From Hanleya hanleyi (taxonomy: Eukaryota > Mollusca > Polyplacophora > Lepidopleurida > Hanleyidae), in NCBI GenBank assembly GCA_036873755.1, contig JAVTVY010039253.1, positions 62,001 through 126,000 on the forward strand: a stretch of DNA of 64,000 nt, written 5' to 3'. A program made the translations under genes and the position numbers. Of the stretch, positions 35,158 to 46,337 are shown piece by piece (the first letter of the stretch is position 1; each line of letters opens with the position of its first letter). The notes beneath the pieces were generated by a model. That model ran no database searches and was not told the origin of the DNA. It was given only the letters and a program-made list of their open reading frames with translations.

Positions 35158-35215
35158 ACAGGCGATATTACAGAGGTTTGTCAGCAGCTTGTTTGTTCCA
35201 ACTTAACCAGTTTGT
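35158..35215 (+). repeat. Short interspersed repeat, second copy
   Basis: GCGATATTACAGAGGTTTG and CAGCAGCTTGTTTG match 25043-25090. Confidence 0.5.
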
Positions 35216-35421
35216 ATATGGCATCCTACATGTTTATGGCACCAGATTAAGATAATAAAAATTGCTTCTTTAACAGTTTAATGGCAATATATATCACATT
35301 TCCCTGACCTCGTACCTGAGCTGACGTCTAACATGTGCTTATTGCTCAACATCGACTCAACGACCGTCGGTCACATGGGTTCGCTAACGTCAACATGATA
35401 TACAGTAGTCGCAAAACCCGG

Positions 35422-35606
35422 TGTGGAGGCTAAGAATGTCCCTGTATAGGAGTGTCCTTAGGACACTCTTACCTGGAGATGAGGGTCCGTCTCCAGGATA
35501 GGGTTGTCCTAGGCAGGATTGGAGTGTCCTAGGCAATAACTTCGTGTTTCGCTCCATTTTATAGGGTAGGACACTGTTAGGCAAGCGGACACTCTAAGCC
35601 ATTACA
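35422..35606. mobile_element. GTCC-rich MITE, copy 3
   Basis: The left end is TGTGGAGGCTAAGAATGTCC and the right end GGACACTCTAAGCCATTACA. The interior has the palindromes AGTGTCCTTAGGACACT and CCTGGAGA...TCTCCAGG, and repeated GTGTCCTAGG. No clear target duplication. Confidence 0.65.
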
Positions 35607-35699
35607 ACAGTGGCGGTTGTAAGTGTCCTACAAGACAAGTGTCCCATTTGACCCATTATTATGCACATGCATTGGCACCTTTAGAAATCGGGCTTGGAA

Positions 35700-35800
35700 G
35701 CTGTCGAGGCCATAGTGCTGTGGGTAAGTATGTTGGGATAATCAGCATCCAGAAATCCGGGCTTAAGCTCGACATTGTGCAGGTTCGAAACCAATCGGGA
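35700..35800 (+). repeat. tRNA-like SINE head
   Basis: GGTTCGAAACC (35782-35792) is a perfect B box. The upstream GCCATAGTGCTGTGGGTAAG is only an approximate A box. Acceptor pairing was not found. Confidence 0.35.
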
Positions 35801-35986
35801 CTGCACTATATTCTTTTTCTTTTTATCTTACACCGTTTTCTCCTTTTCACACATAGGTAATTTAGTTCAAGACGTTCATCATTACATCTTTGTCTTAATA
35901 CACATTTATACATTCAAGCGTTAATAACCAATAATAAAAAGGAATAATCATTATTACTGTGAATAGTTATATAGTTTTGGCGTTTA

Positions 35987-36331
35987 CTAAGTAAGAGTTG
36001 GTTGTATTCCATTCGCAACTTCTCGGGGATCTCCGGTTTGAGATGTCCCTCGAAGGCCATTGACGCCATATTGGACTAGAGCGTGGTCATGTGACGTATG
36101 ACTAGACCATGTAACCACAACAGCATAGGTATGGCCACTGGACCCCTCTATGTTGAGGAAGCAGGATTTCAGCCCCATTTCACACAAGGTCTGTACCTGA
36201 TCCTCCATTATACTATTGAGGGGGCAAATTACGATGACGATCATGGGCCTCTGTTTTTCAAATTTGGCTTGGAAGAGCCACGGAAGCATGTGGAAAATCG
36301 TACTTTTACCATAGCCCACCACGTGTGTTTC
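35987..36331 (-). pseudogene. RecQ-like DEAD/DEAH helicase fragment
   Basis: The minus-strand peptide has a Walker A-like VVGYGKSTIFHMLPWL at its start, then VIVICPLNSIMEDQVQ, matching RecQ motif I and Ia layout (GYGKS, and SPL-S-M-DQV in the family). A stop lies seven codons before the GKS. Only about 60 residues look homologous; the rest is unrelated. RecQ helicases unwind DNA 3' to 5', but this fragment lacks the DEAH, motif V and motif VI regions. It could be one exon of a gene or, more likely, a dispersed relic. Confidence 0.6.
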
Positions 36332-36359
36332 GCTCTGTCAGGGAACTGTCAGTGACGTC

Positions 36360-37200
36360 ACGGGAATTATATCTTGCCAATACGTGGCGTGTGTACCATT
36401 TAAACTGATGGTTTTCTATTGAAACGTGCTTCGAATGAAAAGAATAAACAGTTTTTAGAATATCTGACGTAAATCAGAGACTCGCAGGGAATATTTGCTG
36501 GTCGGGGATTAAGGCTTCCGCGAGAGTGATTGGGCTTCGGAGCCATGCGTATTAAACCGTTCCGGCGCGTCACATCTGGAGATTCATAGGAAATTCATGT
36601 TGTCGTCCCCCGAGCGTAGAATCGGTCCCCTTCGTAGATTTCCGCTCGGGAGTTCCGAATGGGTTGTATTCTAGTCCTGTAAGCAGGCTGTCATTATGGA
36701 CTGATATTTTGCTTCACACCCAGTATCAACATATGGCATTAAATCTAATATGTATAGTTATTGGCATGCAGTTTAACCCTAACAGACCGGGGTAAAATGA
36801 CTAATGGTATCGTGGCTAACCTTGGGTCATAAGTCTATCAGTCTAATTATAAACCACACTCTAATCAAATAGGAAGGGATAGTTCGAAAGATTGTCATGA
36901 TGACGTCATCTTGTTAGAAGGTAAATTTGTATGCGATTCGTTAACTATTATATTATGTAAAACAGTGATTATGATGTAATTGATTTTTGTGAAATGTAGA
37001 TACCGTACCACTGTTGGTTTTTATCTTTCTGGCGCAATACTTGTACCAGTCGCTACTAAATTGTATAATATTATAATCTCTATTTCAGTTGCATACGATC
37101 TATGACAGATGAAACATATCTCACAATCTCACACTTCTTCTACATGTTTGTTTTCCATTGAATGTAGGATTTATTTATTGTTAATCAATTCTTTTGTACG
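36360..37200. other. No supported gene
   Basis: No motif-bearing open frames or internal repeats recognised. Confidence 0.35.
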
Positions 37201-37204
37201 CTTT

Positions 37205-37280
37205 GAGAGAGAGAGAGAATTAAGGTTTAACGTCGCATTCAGCAATATTTCAGCTATACATCGACGATCAAACAAAATTC
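37205..37280 (+). repeat. SINE-like GGTTTAACGTCGC repeat, second copy
   Basis: GAGAGAGAGAGAATTAA, GGTTTAACGTCGCATTCAG, then CAATATTTCAGCTATACATCG. Compare 1570-1640. Confidence 0.5.
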
Positions 37281-37599
37281 TAAGGATTCAATTCAACAAC
37301 TCAGTAAATTATTGCGTAAAAACTGGTACAAACATTAAAATTTGTACAGCAAACCAATCTCTCTCAAATAATCTAAAATACAGTCTTCTTTTACTCTTCT
37401 AAAAAGATCTTCTAGCGTAGCTGCTCGATAAAAAGTATCTCTTACAATCTTGAAATCTATGCCGTCTATGGGAATATTGTACGCTTTGAGTAATTCCAAA
37501 ATTCAGTGATATGACACTGAACTATTGGGTTGATATATTTGACCATAGTTTGTCACGTAGCGAAGGGAGAGCGGCCCGAACTTAAAGGTGCAAAATATG

Positions 37600-37797
37600 T
37601 AGGATAGTAGTAGAGAATGCGCATCAACACGCATATTGACCTTTGGCCTCTGAGACGTCACATTCTTACTCTGCGCATGCACACAAAGTGTACTGGAAAC
37701 ACCATTGCGCGGGAACCAAGGTCACTTCCGGTCACGTGACGGTAACGTCAATAGGTCAGAGGCCAATATGCGGGGTAATACGCTTTGACTACTATCA
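37600..37797. mobile_element. Foldback MITE, about 200 bp
   Basis: The left arm has GGATAGTAGTAGAG, CGCATATTGACC and GGCCTCTGAGACGTCAC. The right arm carries the inverse: GTAACGTCAATAGGTCAGAGG, CCAATATGCGG and TTTGACTACTATC. The arms are about 55 bp around an 80-bp centre. No coding capacity. Confidence 0.6.
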
Positions 37798-38300
37798 CTG
37801 ACCGGTGGAATAGTCTGTGTGAGGCTACTGTCACGAAAACAACCCTATGTCTGTACAAAGTGAGAGGTTTGAATGGATCACGCGATGTCGTCTCGAGGTA
37901 AAGCTTATATATATTCGAAGTTCACAGTGCGCATGCATTTGATAATTTCAAAATATTGGTGCTATAATTCGTCGGGCAATGTGTGTGCATTTTCGGATAC
38001 TCGGAGCTCCACACGCCACGCCGTGAATCCATCAGACCAACTCTCCCGCCTCGCTCCCCCGCACGGAATATATACTATTAATGAGAGATTTCTTTTCCTC
38101 AATGTTTCATCAAGTGTGTTGCTCTAAATCGCACAAAACGTCGTTTGCTTGCCCGACAAAATATTCTCAAAGCATTTTGAAAGTAAAGCAAATCGGTGTA
38201 ATTCTATCCGACAAGATGTCGAACCAGCCAATCATACTTACGCTACCCACACCCTCTCATCTCCAACCAACATCACACCCGCTCTGCCTAAATAATCTTC
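37798..38300. other. No supported gene
   Basis: Two overlapping short frames (84 and 92 codons) without motifs. Local composition is more GC-rich than the surroundings. Confidence 0.3.
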
Positions 38301-38307
38301 ATGTCAA

Positions 38308-38442
38308 CAAATGGAACACGGACACTCTTCCCCAAGGTTGGACATTAATCCCCAGGTGATAGTTGTTCGTTGGACACTCGTATCTGGTTAACATTGTCTG
38401 TGGGACATTCTTCCCCAGCTGAGAGTGCCCCCCCGGGACACT
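38308..38442. repeat. GGACA-rich module
   Basis: GGACACTCTTCCCC, GGACATTAATCCCCAGG, GGACACTCG, GGACATTCTTCCCC and GGGACACT follow each other. The second is the inverse of CCTGGGGATTAGTGTCC in the 1.2-kb MITE copy. It ends exactly where a Naiad 3' fragment begins. Confidence 0.5.
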
Positions 38443-38556
38443 GAATTTGGTGCTAATACTGTTATATGAAATATGGAATAGGTCGTTGGATTATGGACGC
38501 GGATATTCTTTAATGGACGACGGCTGAATTATGAATGACGGACCAGACGCTTGTAA
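38443..38556 (+). mobile_element. Naiad 3' fragment, short
   Basis: GAATTTGGTGCTAATACTG to CCAGACGCTTGTAA: the last 114 bp of the element, ending at the canonical terminus. Confidence 0.75.
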
Positions 38557-38711
38557 CTCTATGTATAGGACAGTGTACCGCAGCACACCGGCATCTGTTT
38601 ATCGCTATTAAAGACTGCATACTGATACTGATAGTAGAATTCTAGAATACAATAACTACGCGTGCCGTAACATTGTTTATACGAGAAGCAGTGTACTTTA
38701 GGTGCGTGAAA

Positions 38712-38950
38712 TGGTATAGCTTTGTCGAGAGACATACCGCTGGAATAGCCTTGTCGAGAGACATACTGCTGGTATAGCCTTGTCGAGAGACATACTGCCG
38801 GTACAGCCTTGTCGAGAGACATGCATCTGGTATAGCCTTGTTGAGAGACATACTGCTGGTATAGCCTTGTCGAGAGACATACTGCTGGCATAGCCTTGTC
38901 GAGAGACATACTGCTGGTATAGCCTTGTGCAGAGAGATACGGCGGGAATA
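38712..38950 (-). repeat. 29-bp minisatellite, array 1 (8 units)
   Basis: Units of TAGCCTTGTCGAGAGACAT plus ACTGCTGGTA repeat every 29 bp. Since 29 is not a multiple of 3, all three minus-strand frames encode one 29-residue cycle (MSLDKAIPAVCLSTRLYQ, then QYVSRQGYTSS). The open frames listed for this stretch are products of the repeat. Confidence 0.9.
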
Positions 38951-39300
38951 ACCGTGTCCATCTAGTTTCTGAAATTATACCAATGTTAGCCAGAGATCGG
39001 TGGCATATTGAAAGATGCAACTAAGAAACAGCTGCACTTGTGTGGAATAATAAATTGCCGTGATCGGTAGACAATACTGTATGAAAACCAGAGTATTAGC
39101 TACTACTCATTATCCCTTGGTCATAACCTCCACCCGCCTAAAACATTTGTAATTGAACTGCCACCGTACCCGTGCGTAACCTGGCTACTGTGGGTAATAT
39201 TGAAAACTAAATTGGACTATTCGTTATATAAATTAACATGGATGGTATCTGCCGGGACTGAATTACATGTAGTGTATCGGCTCATACAAGATGATTAAAT
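38951..39300. repeat. Flank of array 1, duplicated at 39836-40190
   Basis: Shared marks are CATATTGAAAGATGCAAC, GTCGTGATCGGTAGACAATA-like sequence, CTAAAACATTTGTAA and TGTATCGGCTCA. The array plus flank was duplicated in tandem. Confidence 0.8.
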
Positions 39301-39307
39301 GAAATGA

Positions 39308-39800
39308 TGTAGCCTTGTCGAGAGACATAGAGCTGGTATAGCCTTGTCGAGAGACATACTGCTGGAATAGCCTTGTCGAGAGACATACTGATGGTATAGC
39401 CTTGTCGAGAGACATACTGCTGGAATAGCTTTGTCGAGAGACACACTGCTGGTATAGCCTTGTCGAGAGGCATACTGCTGATATAGCACTGTCCAGAGAC
39501 ATAATGCTGGCATAGCCCTTGTTGAGAGACATACTGCTGGTATAGCCTTGTCGACAGACATACTGCTAGTATAGGCTTGTTGAGGGACTTACTGCTGGTA
39601 TAGGCTTGTCGAGACACATACTGCTGGTAAAGCTTTATCGAGAGACATACTGCTGACGTAGCGGTGTTGAAAGACATCCCGCTGGTATAGCGTTGTCGAG
39701 AGACATATTGCTGGTGTAGCCTCGTCGAGAGACATATTGCTGGTGTAGCCTTGTCGAGAGACATACCGCTGGTAGAGCCTTTTCCCGAGACATACTGTTT
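39308..39800 (-). repeat. 29-bp minisatellite, array 2 (about 17 units)
   Basis: Same unit as array 1. The units towards 39580-39800 are more diverged. Minus-strand frames stay open for up to 224 codons. Confidence 0.9.
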
Positions 39801-39835
39801 GGAAAGCCTTCGTCCAGAGTGCGGCCAAAATGACA

Positions 39836-40190
39836 TTTTCCATCCAGTTTCGGAAATTATACCAGTATTAATCAGAGATCGATGGCATATTGAAAGATGC
39901 AACCAAAAAATATCTGCACGAGTGCGGAATAATAAATTGTCGTGATCGGTAGACAATACTATATGAAAACCAGAGTATTAGTTACTATTCATTATCCCTT
40001 GGTCAACCTTCACTCGTCTAAAACATTTGTAAATGAACTGCCACCGTGTCGGTACAAAATCTGGATAATGTGGGTAATTGCGAAACCTAAATTGGAGTAT
40101 TAGTTATATAAAATAACATGGTTGTTATCTGCCGGGACTGAATTACCTGTTGTGTATCGGCTCAGACAAGATGATTAGATGATGCAGACA
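39836..40190. repeat. Flank of array 2
   Basis: A paralogue of 38951-39300 with several percent divergence. Confidence 0.8.
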
Positions 40191-41469
40191 GAGGCCGGTA
40201 ACATCAACATAGAGAACGACTATGTCTGACCGTATATTAACGGACCGATCCCAATCGACCTCTAATACATTTATCTGGAGAACTGTCCATTTGTGACGAA
40301 TGAAGCATTCCCTTGGCATCAACGTAATTGTTACCTTTTTATTATCGTGCAGAAGAATGTGACAGATAATTTGGAGCCTGGAATATCAATGCGCATACAG
40401 GGAGAAGGTAGACCTGACTAACTGTTCAATTAAGGTCTTCCGCCGAACTGAAATAAAACTCACTTAGAGCGTCTAAACCTCTTTGTCAGCTCACAGGAGG
40501 GTATAACTGCGATTGAGCGTATCTACTAAAATCTCTTCCTTGACAATCTGTAGGCGGTGAATACCCCTTGCTTAGTAATATACTTAGATTGTCATTTGTC
40601 AAATAGAGTATGCGTAATCAAACAATATTATCAATGAAAATAGAAAGTGATATTTCCAGAGTAGGGTATTAACTAAATGAACCGAGAATTTATAAGCCAG
40701 CTGCAAATCCTCAACGATGCATAGAATTTGTAGCATTCTTACAAACTACACCATACGTCCTCCAGCGATCCCTCATGGCCCAATTCCTAGATTTGTATCA
40801 TACAACTAATAACTGTTTCTGTTGCAGACGACGTGCAGCATGCGACTAAAATCTTATGTCTGTTCTCATGAAAATCGCACATTAGAATGGACCTTCAGAA
40901 TGCGGGAATGCGCCATTTGGACCCGGTTTTCGGATACGCTAAGATGATAAAACCGTGATGAAGGGCCTGAATAATCTGTTTCAGTCATGATGCTACTTTG
41001 GGTAAGCATGTCTTACTCCGAGGGAACGACTGAAACCGGTTACATGTCTTAGTATACGTGTTATACATGTTAATACATGTTAAGCAAGTGTGTTGCAACT
41101 ACTTGTGTCATTGGCAGTGGCGAGGTTGTCAGCTAATAACAGTCGACTCTGCCACTCTAAAACATCGGTAGCGAGCTTGTGGACGCTTATTGTCACAACT
41201 GGGGACCAGTAATTATTTGATGCAAAATATATCGCACTTGATGCATGACTATATTTTTGTTATATCCACTAACCAAAGTATGGCCTACATCACGACGTCA
41301 TCTTTTCTGCACTTTCTGGCGATTTCAGCAAACTATCAAGTGAAACTATAGCGTCAGATCCGAGAGCTAGTAGTTAACGAAGATCATGTTGTTAATGATT
41401 ATATAAGTTACAAATTAAGGTCTTCCTGTAATTTTACGAAATTTGTCCATCACTAATTGATTGCCCAGC
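40191..41469. other. No supported gene
   Basis: No motif-bearing frames. A fragment, GACTCTGCCAC, near 41140 resembles 42848-42862, too short to interpret. Confidence 0.35.
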
Positions 41470-42480
41470 AAATAGAAATGGCTATCAGGAATGATAGCGC
41501 CCGTCCCTCGCCCGTGCCCCAAGAATGATTGTCCGCCCCCTAGCAATGATTAACCGGCATACATTGTCCGCCCCCTAGCAATGATTAACCGGCATACAGG
41601 AATAATTGTTCACCTCTAATGATTGTCCGCCACCAGGTTGAATTGTTCAGCATATAGGAATGGTGGTTTGGCCTCAAGGAATGGGTGTCCGCCCCTAGGC
41701 AGGCAAACAGAAATAATGCACCCAACTTAGGACTGACTGTCCTCTCCTAGGAGTAATTGCCCAGCATATAGGAATGATGGTTTGTCCTCCAGGAATGGTT
41801 GTCGCCCCTAGGAATAATATACGGATACCCCCGTTCAGGAATGATAGACGCCTACCCAGGACTGTTTGCCTGGCATATATGAATGATAGAATATATATGG
41901 ATGATGACTGACATCCAGGAATGGTTGCCCGTCCTTGACAAGATTGACTGGCAGACATGTCTACCATCAGTAAGTGTAATCCCTCCCCAGGAATAATTGC
42001 TCAGCAGGATGTGGAATTATGGAACCGCACACAGGAATAATGATCCATTAGGAATGATAGTCCTCCCGCTAACCAGGTATGGTTGTTCGCCACTATGAGA
42101 AATTGTTCAGCATTTATACGTGATGGTTTGATCTCCAGGAATGGTTCGGTGCCATAGTAATGTTTGTCCGGCAAACGTGTAAAAATGACCCTCCACCTCA
42201 GGAATGAGCGTTTGACTGTCATACTTGAATAACAGTCTCTCAGGAATAATAGTCTCCTCGCCACCCAGGTACGGTTGTTCGTCACTAGGAGTAGCTCTCC
42301 AGCATATATGAATGATGGTTGCATGCAGGAATTGTTGTCCACCCTTGGAAAGGTGGACCGGCAGACACATCTCCCATCAGAAATTATAGAGCACCACCAA
42401 GGATTGATTGCCCAGCATATATGAATGATTGCCGCCCGTAGGAATGATTCACAAGCAGACATGTATAATTCCCCCACCCG
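41470..42480. repeat. Degenerate tandem field (AGGAATGATTGTCC)
   Basis: AGGAATGRTTGTCCGCC, CAGCATATAGGAATGATGG and related strings recur irregularly every 20-45 bp over 1 kb. The 90-158 codon minus-strand frames follow the repeat and show no family signature. Confidence 0.7.
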
Positions 42481-42924
42481 CCCTTATGCAGCGTCAACCA
42501 CTAACGATATAATTACGATAATTAAGGCATTAGTGATTTCTATTGCATTCTCCAATTGTCATTCTTTTTGTACCTGATGTTAATAATGAACATTTCATCC
42601 GCGAATGTCACAGCATTTGCACCTTGTATGTTACAACAATTGCGAAAATTTTGTGCTTAGCAGCAGTCAGTTCGCCAGCTAATGCAGGTGATATTGGCAT
42701 GCGCATAGAGTCAACCTCTAAGTAGCATTATTGTGGCATACGTACTTATTATTGCATTTTCTTATTTTCAATGTTACAATAATTTCGACAACTGTGTCAT
42801 TAGCATATGTCAGGAATCGAGCTATAATGCCACAAGCGTCTTATTAGCAGACGACTCTGCCACCCCACGTCATATGTTGGAAAAATCATCCATTCTCCAG
42901 AAAGCAGTTACATAACTGTAGTAG

Positions 42925-43070
42925 CAGTATTCCTTGGTGAGATATAGCCGAAATAACGAAAGTTGGATTCTTCATTGTCTACAGCGGCACGATGCCATAT
43001 AAAGAGAAGTGTTACGATGCGAGTTCCATAAATTTATCTTTCTTAGTTTTCAAGATATATACACAAAAAC
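42925..43070. repeat. GATATAGCCGAAATAACG repeat, left of LINE
   Basis: Related units occur right of the LINE at about 49032, 49163 and 49270, so the LINE is inserted in this repeat field. Confidence 0.55.
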
Positions 43071-43569
43071 GAAGAGTGGATAGCTAGGACTTCCGGTTTG
43101 TGAGCCGAGCAAGGCGGACGCACGTGTAAGATGCTCCCAGATAATGTCCAAAAGTCGAGAGGGGAATGAACAAATTAATATATGATCCCCTTCCGCAATT
43201 GTCGACGATTGGCTTACAGGCAAATTATGCTCGCCAACTGGAAGGATGAGGTAATTTTAAATTCTTGTAATGTCCACGTTATTATTGGTTTGGTATATTT
43301 ATTTTCTACGATACATGTGATTTATCTTTTGTTAGTTCAGACAGAGTGCAATAAGAAGTTCTATCCTTGGGAATGTTCTGCACGTTACGATATGTTACAT
43401 GTAACAAATTGTCTGAATGGTATTTATATTCCTATTGCTAGCCTAACCCGGATTCTTGTAATCTTTCGCTTTATCGTGATTAGAGGAAATACAAATTTGA
43501 ATAACAATGGGCCCTCGCACTTCATGGACATGGCTTTGCGGGTATGTAAATCACGGCTGATGTTATGTA

Positions 43570-44556
43570 ATGTCTAACACAAGTAGAGTAAAGGTGTGTT
43601 CCATGAATTGCCAGGGCCTAGCAGACTTGAATAAACGTAGAGACGTTTTTGAATGGCTCAGGCAAAAAAGGTGCTACATTTATTGTTTACAAGATACCCA
43701 CATTGACGAGAAACTGAAAGGATGTGCAAGGTCAGAATGGGGTTGGAATGCAGAATTTTGTGGTCAGTCGTCATCGTCGCGGGGAGTTGCAATTTTATTC
43801 AGTAACAATCTAGATTACAAAGTTCTTAAAACAAAAGAAGATAACTCAGATGGCAATTATATTATGATGGAGATCGAAATCTTTGGACAAAGAATAGTAC
43901 TAGTTAATTTGTATGGCCCGAATAAAGATGACCCTGAATTTTATGAACACATGGTGGAAAGTCTGACTGATTTTGATAGTACGTCATATATATTCTGTGG
44001 CGATTGGAACTTAGTTCTTAGCCCCGCAGATCTTTATAATTACAAGCATATAAACAACCCAAAAGCAAGAGATAAAGTCCTCGAGATGATCACAGAGTTA
44101 GAAGTTGAAGATTGTTTCAGGACATTTCATGAAAATAGAAAGGCATATACATGGTTCAGACGAAATCCAATCAAGATGGCACGTTTAGATTTTTACCTGG
44201 TTTCGGAAAATATTATGTCTTTTGTCAGCAATAGTGATATTCATCCAGGCTATAACACGGACCATTCTTTTGTCAGTCTAGACTTAACTTTTTCGGAACA
44301 TACAAGGGGAAGGGGTTATTGGAAGTTAAACAACTCTTTATTGAAAGATCATACATTTGTGAAATTAGTGAAAGACAATATTGATTATATTAAAAGTTTG
44401 TACTTCGTCACTCCATATAACCCAGAATTTGTAGAAAGGAGTAATATAAATAATTTACAATATATGATAAACGATCAGTTGCTACTGGAAACAATACTTA
44501 CACATCTAAGGGGGGAAATAATATCATATTCATCATTTAAAAGAAAAAAAGGCTAG
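43570..44556 (+). pseudogene. LINE apurinic-type endonuclease domain
   Basis: The 328-residue frame contains KVCSMNCQGL (residues about 8-17), YCLQDTHID (about 39-47), VNLYGPN (about 117-123), IFCGDWNLVL (about 141-150), RLDFYLVS (about 205-212) and TDHSFVSL (about 230-237). These are the ordered motifs of the exonuclease-endonuclease-phosphatase fold that nicks target DNA. The usual catalytic glutamate in QETH is aspartate here. The frame ends at 44556 and resumes in another frame at 44573 (EIRKNKVEGMMIRSRTRW). Confidence 0.85.
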
Positions 44557-44572
44557 AGAACTGGAAGATAAG

Positions 44573-46337
44573 TTGGAAAAGAATATACAAGATCTAGAGA
44601 TACAGCTGCAACAAAACCAAACGGATACATTTACAAATGATATCCTAAAGACTGTCAAAATAGAACTAGAAGAAATTAGGAAAAATAAAGTAGAGGGAAT
44701 GATGATAAGATCTAGAACTAGATGGTATGAGTCAGGGGAAAAATCAACTTCTTATTTTTGCAACTTAGAGAATAGAAATGATACTAATAAATCTATACAA
44801 GAGATAAGAGTAGGAGATCAACTAATCACAAATCAAGAACAAATTCTTAATTGCCAAAGGGAATTTTATGAAAATCTTTATTCCGAAAAAGGGGACCGAG
44901 AAGAACTGTCGACTAGAGATGTGTTGAAAGGGTGTGAGTTTGAAATATTAACAGAAAACTTAAAACAGTCTTTGGAAGGGGAAAAAATCTTAATTATTAA
45001 CCACTTTGAAAAATATGAAATGTAACAAGAGCCCGGGGTTAGACGGATAACGTGTCTTCCAAAACCAGGGAAGGAAAGATGTTCTCTTAAAAATTGGAGG
45101 CCAATACCTTTATTAAATGTGACATACAAATTAGGAACGGCAACAATAGCTAATAGAATAAAACCTATCCTTAGTAGCATAATATCTGATGACCAGAAAG
45201 AATATGTAGCTGGGAGGTTTATAGGGGAAAATACTCGATTGCTATATGATATCATTTTTGAAACTCAATCACAAAATATACCTGGTATGATCCTAGCAAT
45301 TGATTTTGAAAAAGCATTTGATACGGTCTCTTGGGAATTTATTTGGGAAGTTCTAGATATATTTAATTTTGGACCTTCATTGCAACAATGGATAAAAATG
45401 TTTTACAAAGATACAGAATCATGTGTTATACAGAATGGTCACATTTCATCCCGTTTCAAATTAGGACGAGGATGTCGACAGGGGGATCCCCTTTCCCCTT
45501 ATATTTTTCTACTTTGCGCGGAAATTTTAGGTATTTTGGTAAGAAATACCCCAAAAGTCAAAGAATAAATATTTTCAACAAGAAGTTCAAAATTTCTCAA
45601 TACGCTGACTACACTATACTTTGTCTAGATGGCTCTAGAGAATCCATACTTGAAACCCTGCACATCCTTTCAGTCTTTTATAAACTATCGGGTCTCAACA
45701 CAAACCTGGAAAAAACAAAAGCCGTTTGGTTAGGTAAAGACGAAATCAATGAGGAACAAGGATCAGGAAGTACATTTGACTGGGTGAGAAATTTTGTAGT
45801 GTTAGGTATTCACTTCTCAGTAGATCTGGGAAAAATGACTGAGCTGAACTTCACAACGAAAATAGCAGAAATGAAAAATTTCTTGGAATCTGGAAATGGA
45901 GAGACTTGACGTATACTGGAAAAATTACTCTTTTAAAAACAATGATCTTACCAAAAATTAACCACTTATTAATGTCCCTACCAAATCCAGAATTTGAACT
46001 ACTTAAAGAGGTAGAAAGAATATTGTTTGGTTTTATACGGAAAAACAGTAACGATAAAGTAAAAAGAACAACAACGTGTAAAGCATACGAATTAGGGGGT
46101 CTACAGATGACTGACATATTTAACTTTACAAAAAGTCTAAAATTGGCGTGGATCAGACGTTATATATCACAACAGTCTAATTGGAGAATTTGTCCTGAAA
46201 TTTATCTAAAAGGTGCTGCGTTTGTTAATTACGGGGCTGAATATTATAGTCAGGTCATAAAAAAGATAATAAATCCTTTCTGGAGAAATGTTATGGAATC
46301 TTGGGTAGACTATGCAAAACTGATCCGTCTTAGGTAA
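44573..46337 (+). pseudogene. LINE reverse transcriptase domain, broken
   Basis: The pre-RT block RTRWYESGEKSTSYFCNLE is followed by KSPGLDG at about 45040, which runs directly into ITCLPKPGK. The roughly 70 residues normally between these are deleted. RT motifs follow: LKNWRPIPLLNVTYK, AIDFEKAFDTVSW (motif A, about 45295-45335), GRGCRQGDPLSPYIFLL (motif B, about 45465-45515) and SQYADYTILCLDG. The catalytic YADD is YADY, so the enzyme would be inactive. A frameshift at about 45560 and another near 45905 separate the remaining blocks, up to VDYAKLIRL at 46330. Confidence 0.85.

Noticed and set aside
38712..39800. Regular 29-bp repeats reminiscent of a CRISPR array
   Set aside because: The repeats are directly contiguous with no spacers, in an animal genome. 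It is a minisatellite.
41695..42477. 90-158 codon minus-strand frames
   Set aside because: They follow the degenerate tandem repeat and show no conserved domain.
43182..43577. 131-codon frame upstream of the LINE nuclease, a candidate ORF1
   Set aside because: It is hydrophobic and has no zinc knuckle, RRM or coiled coil. More likely leader sequence.
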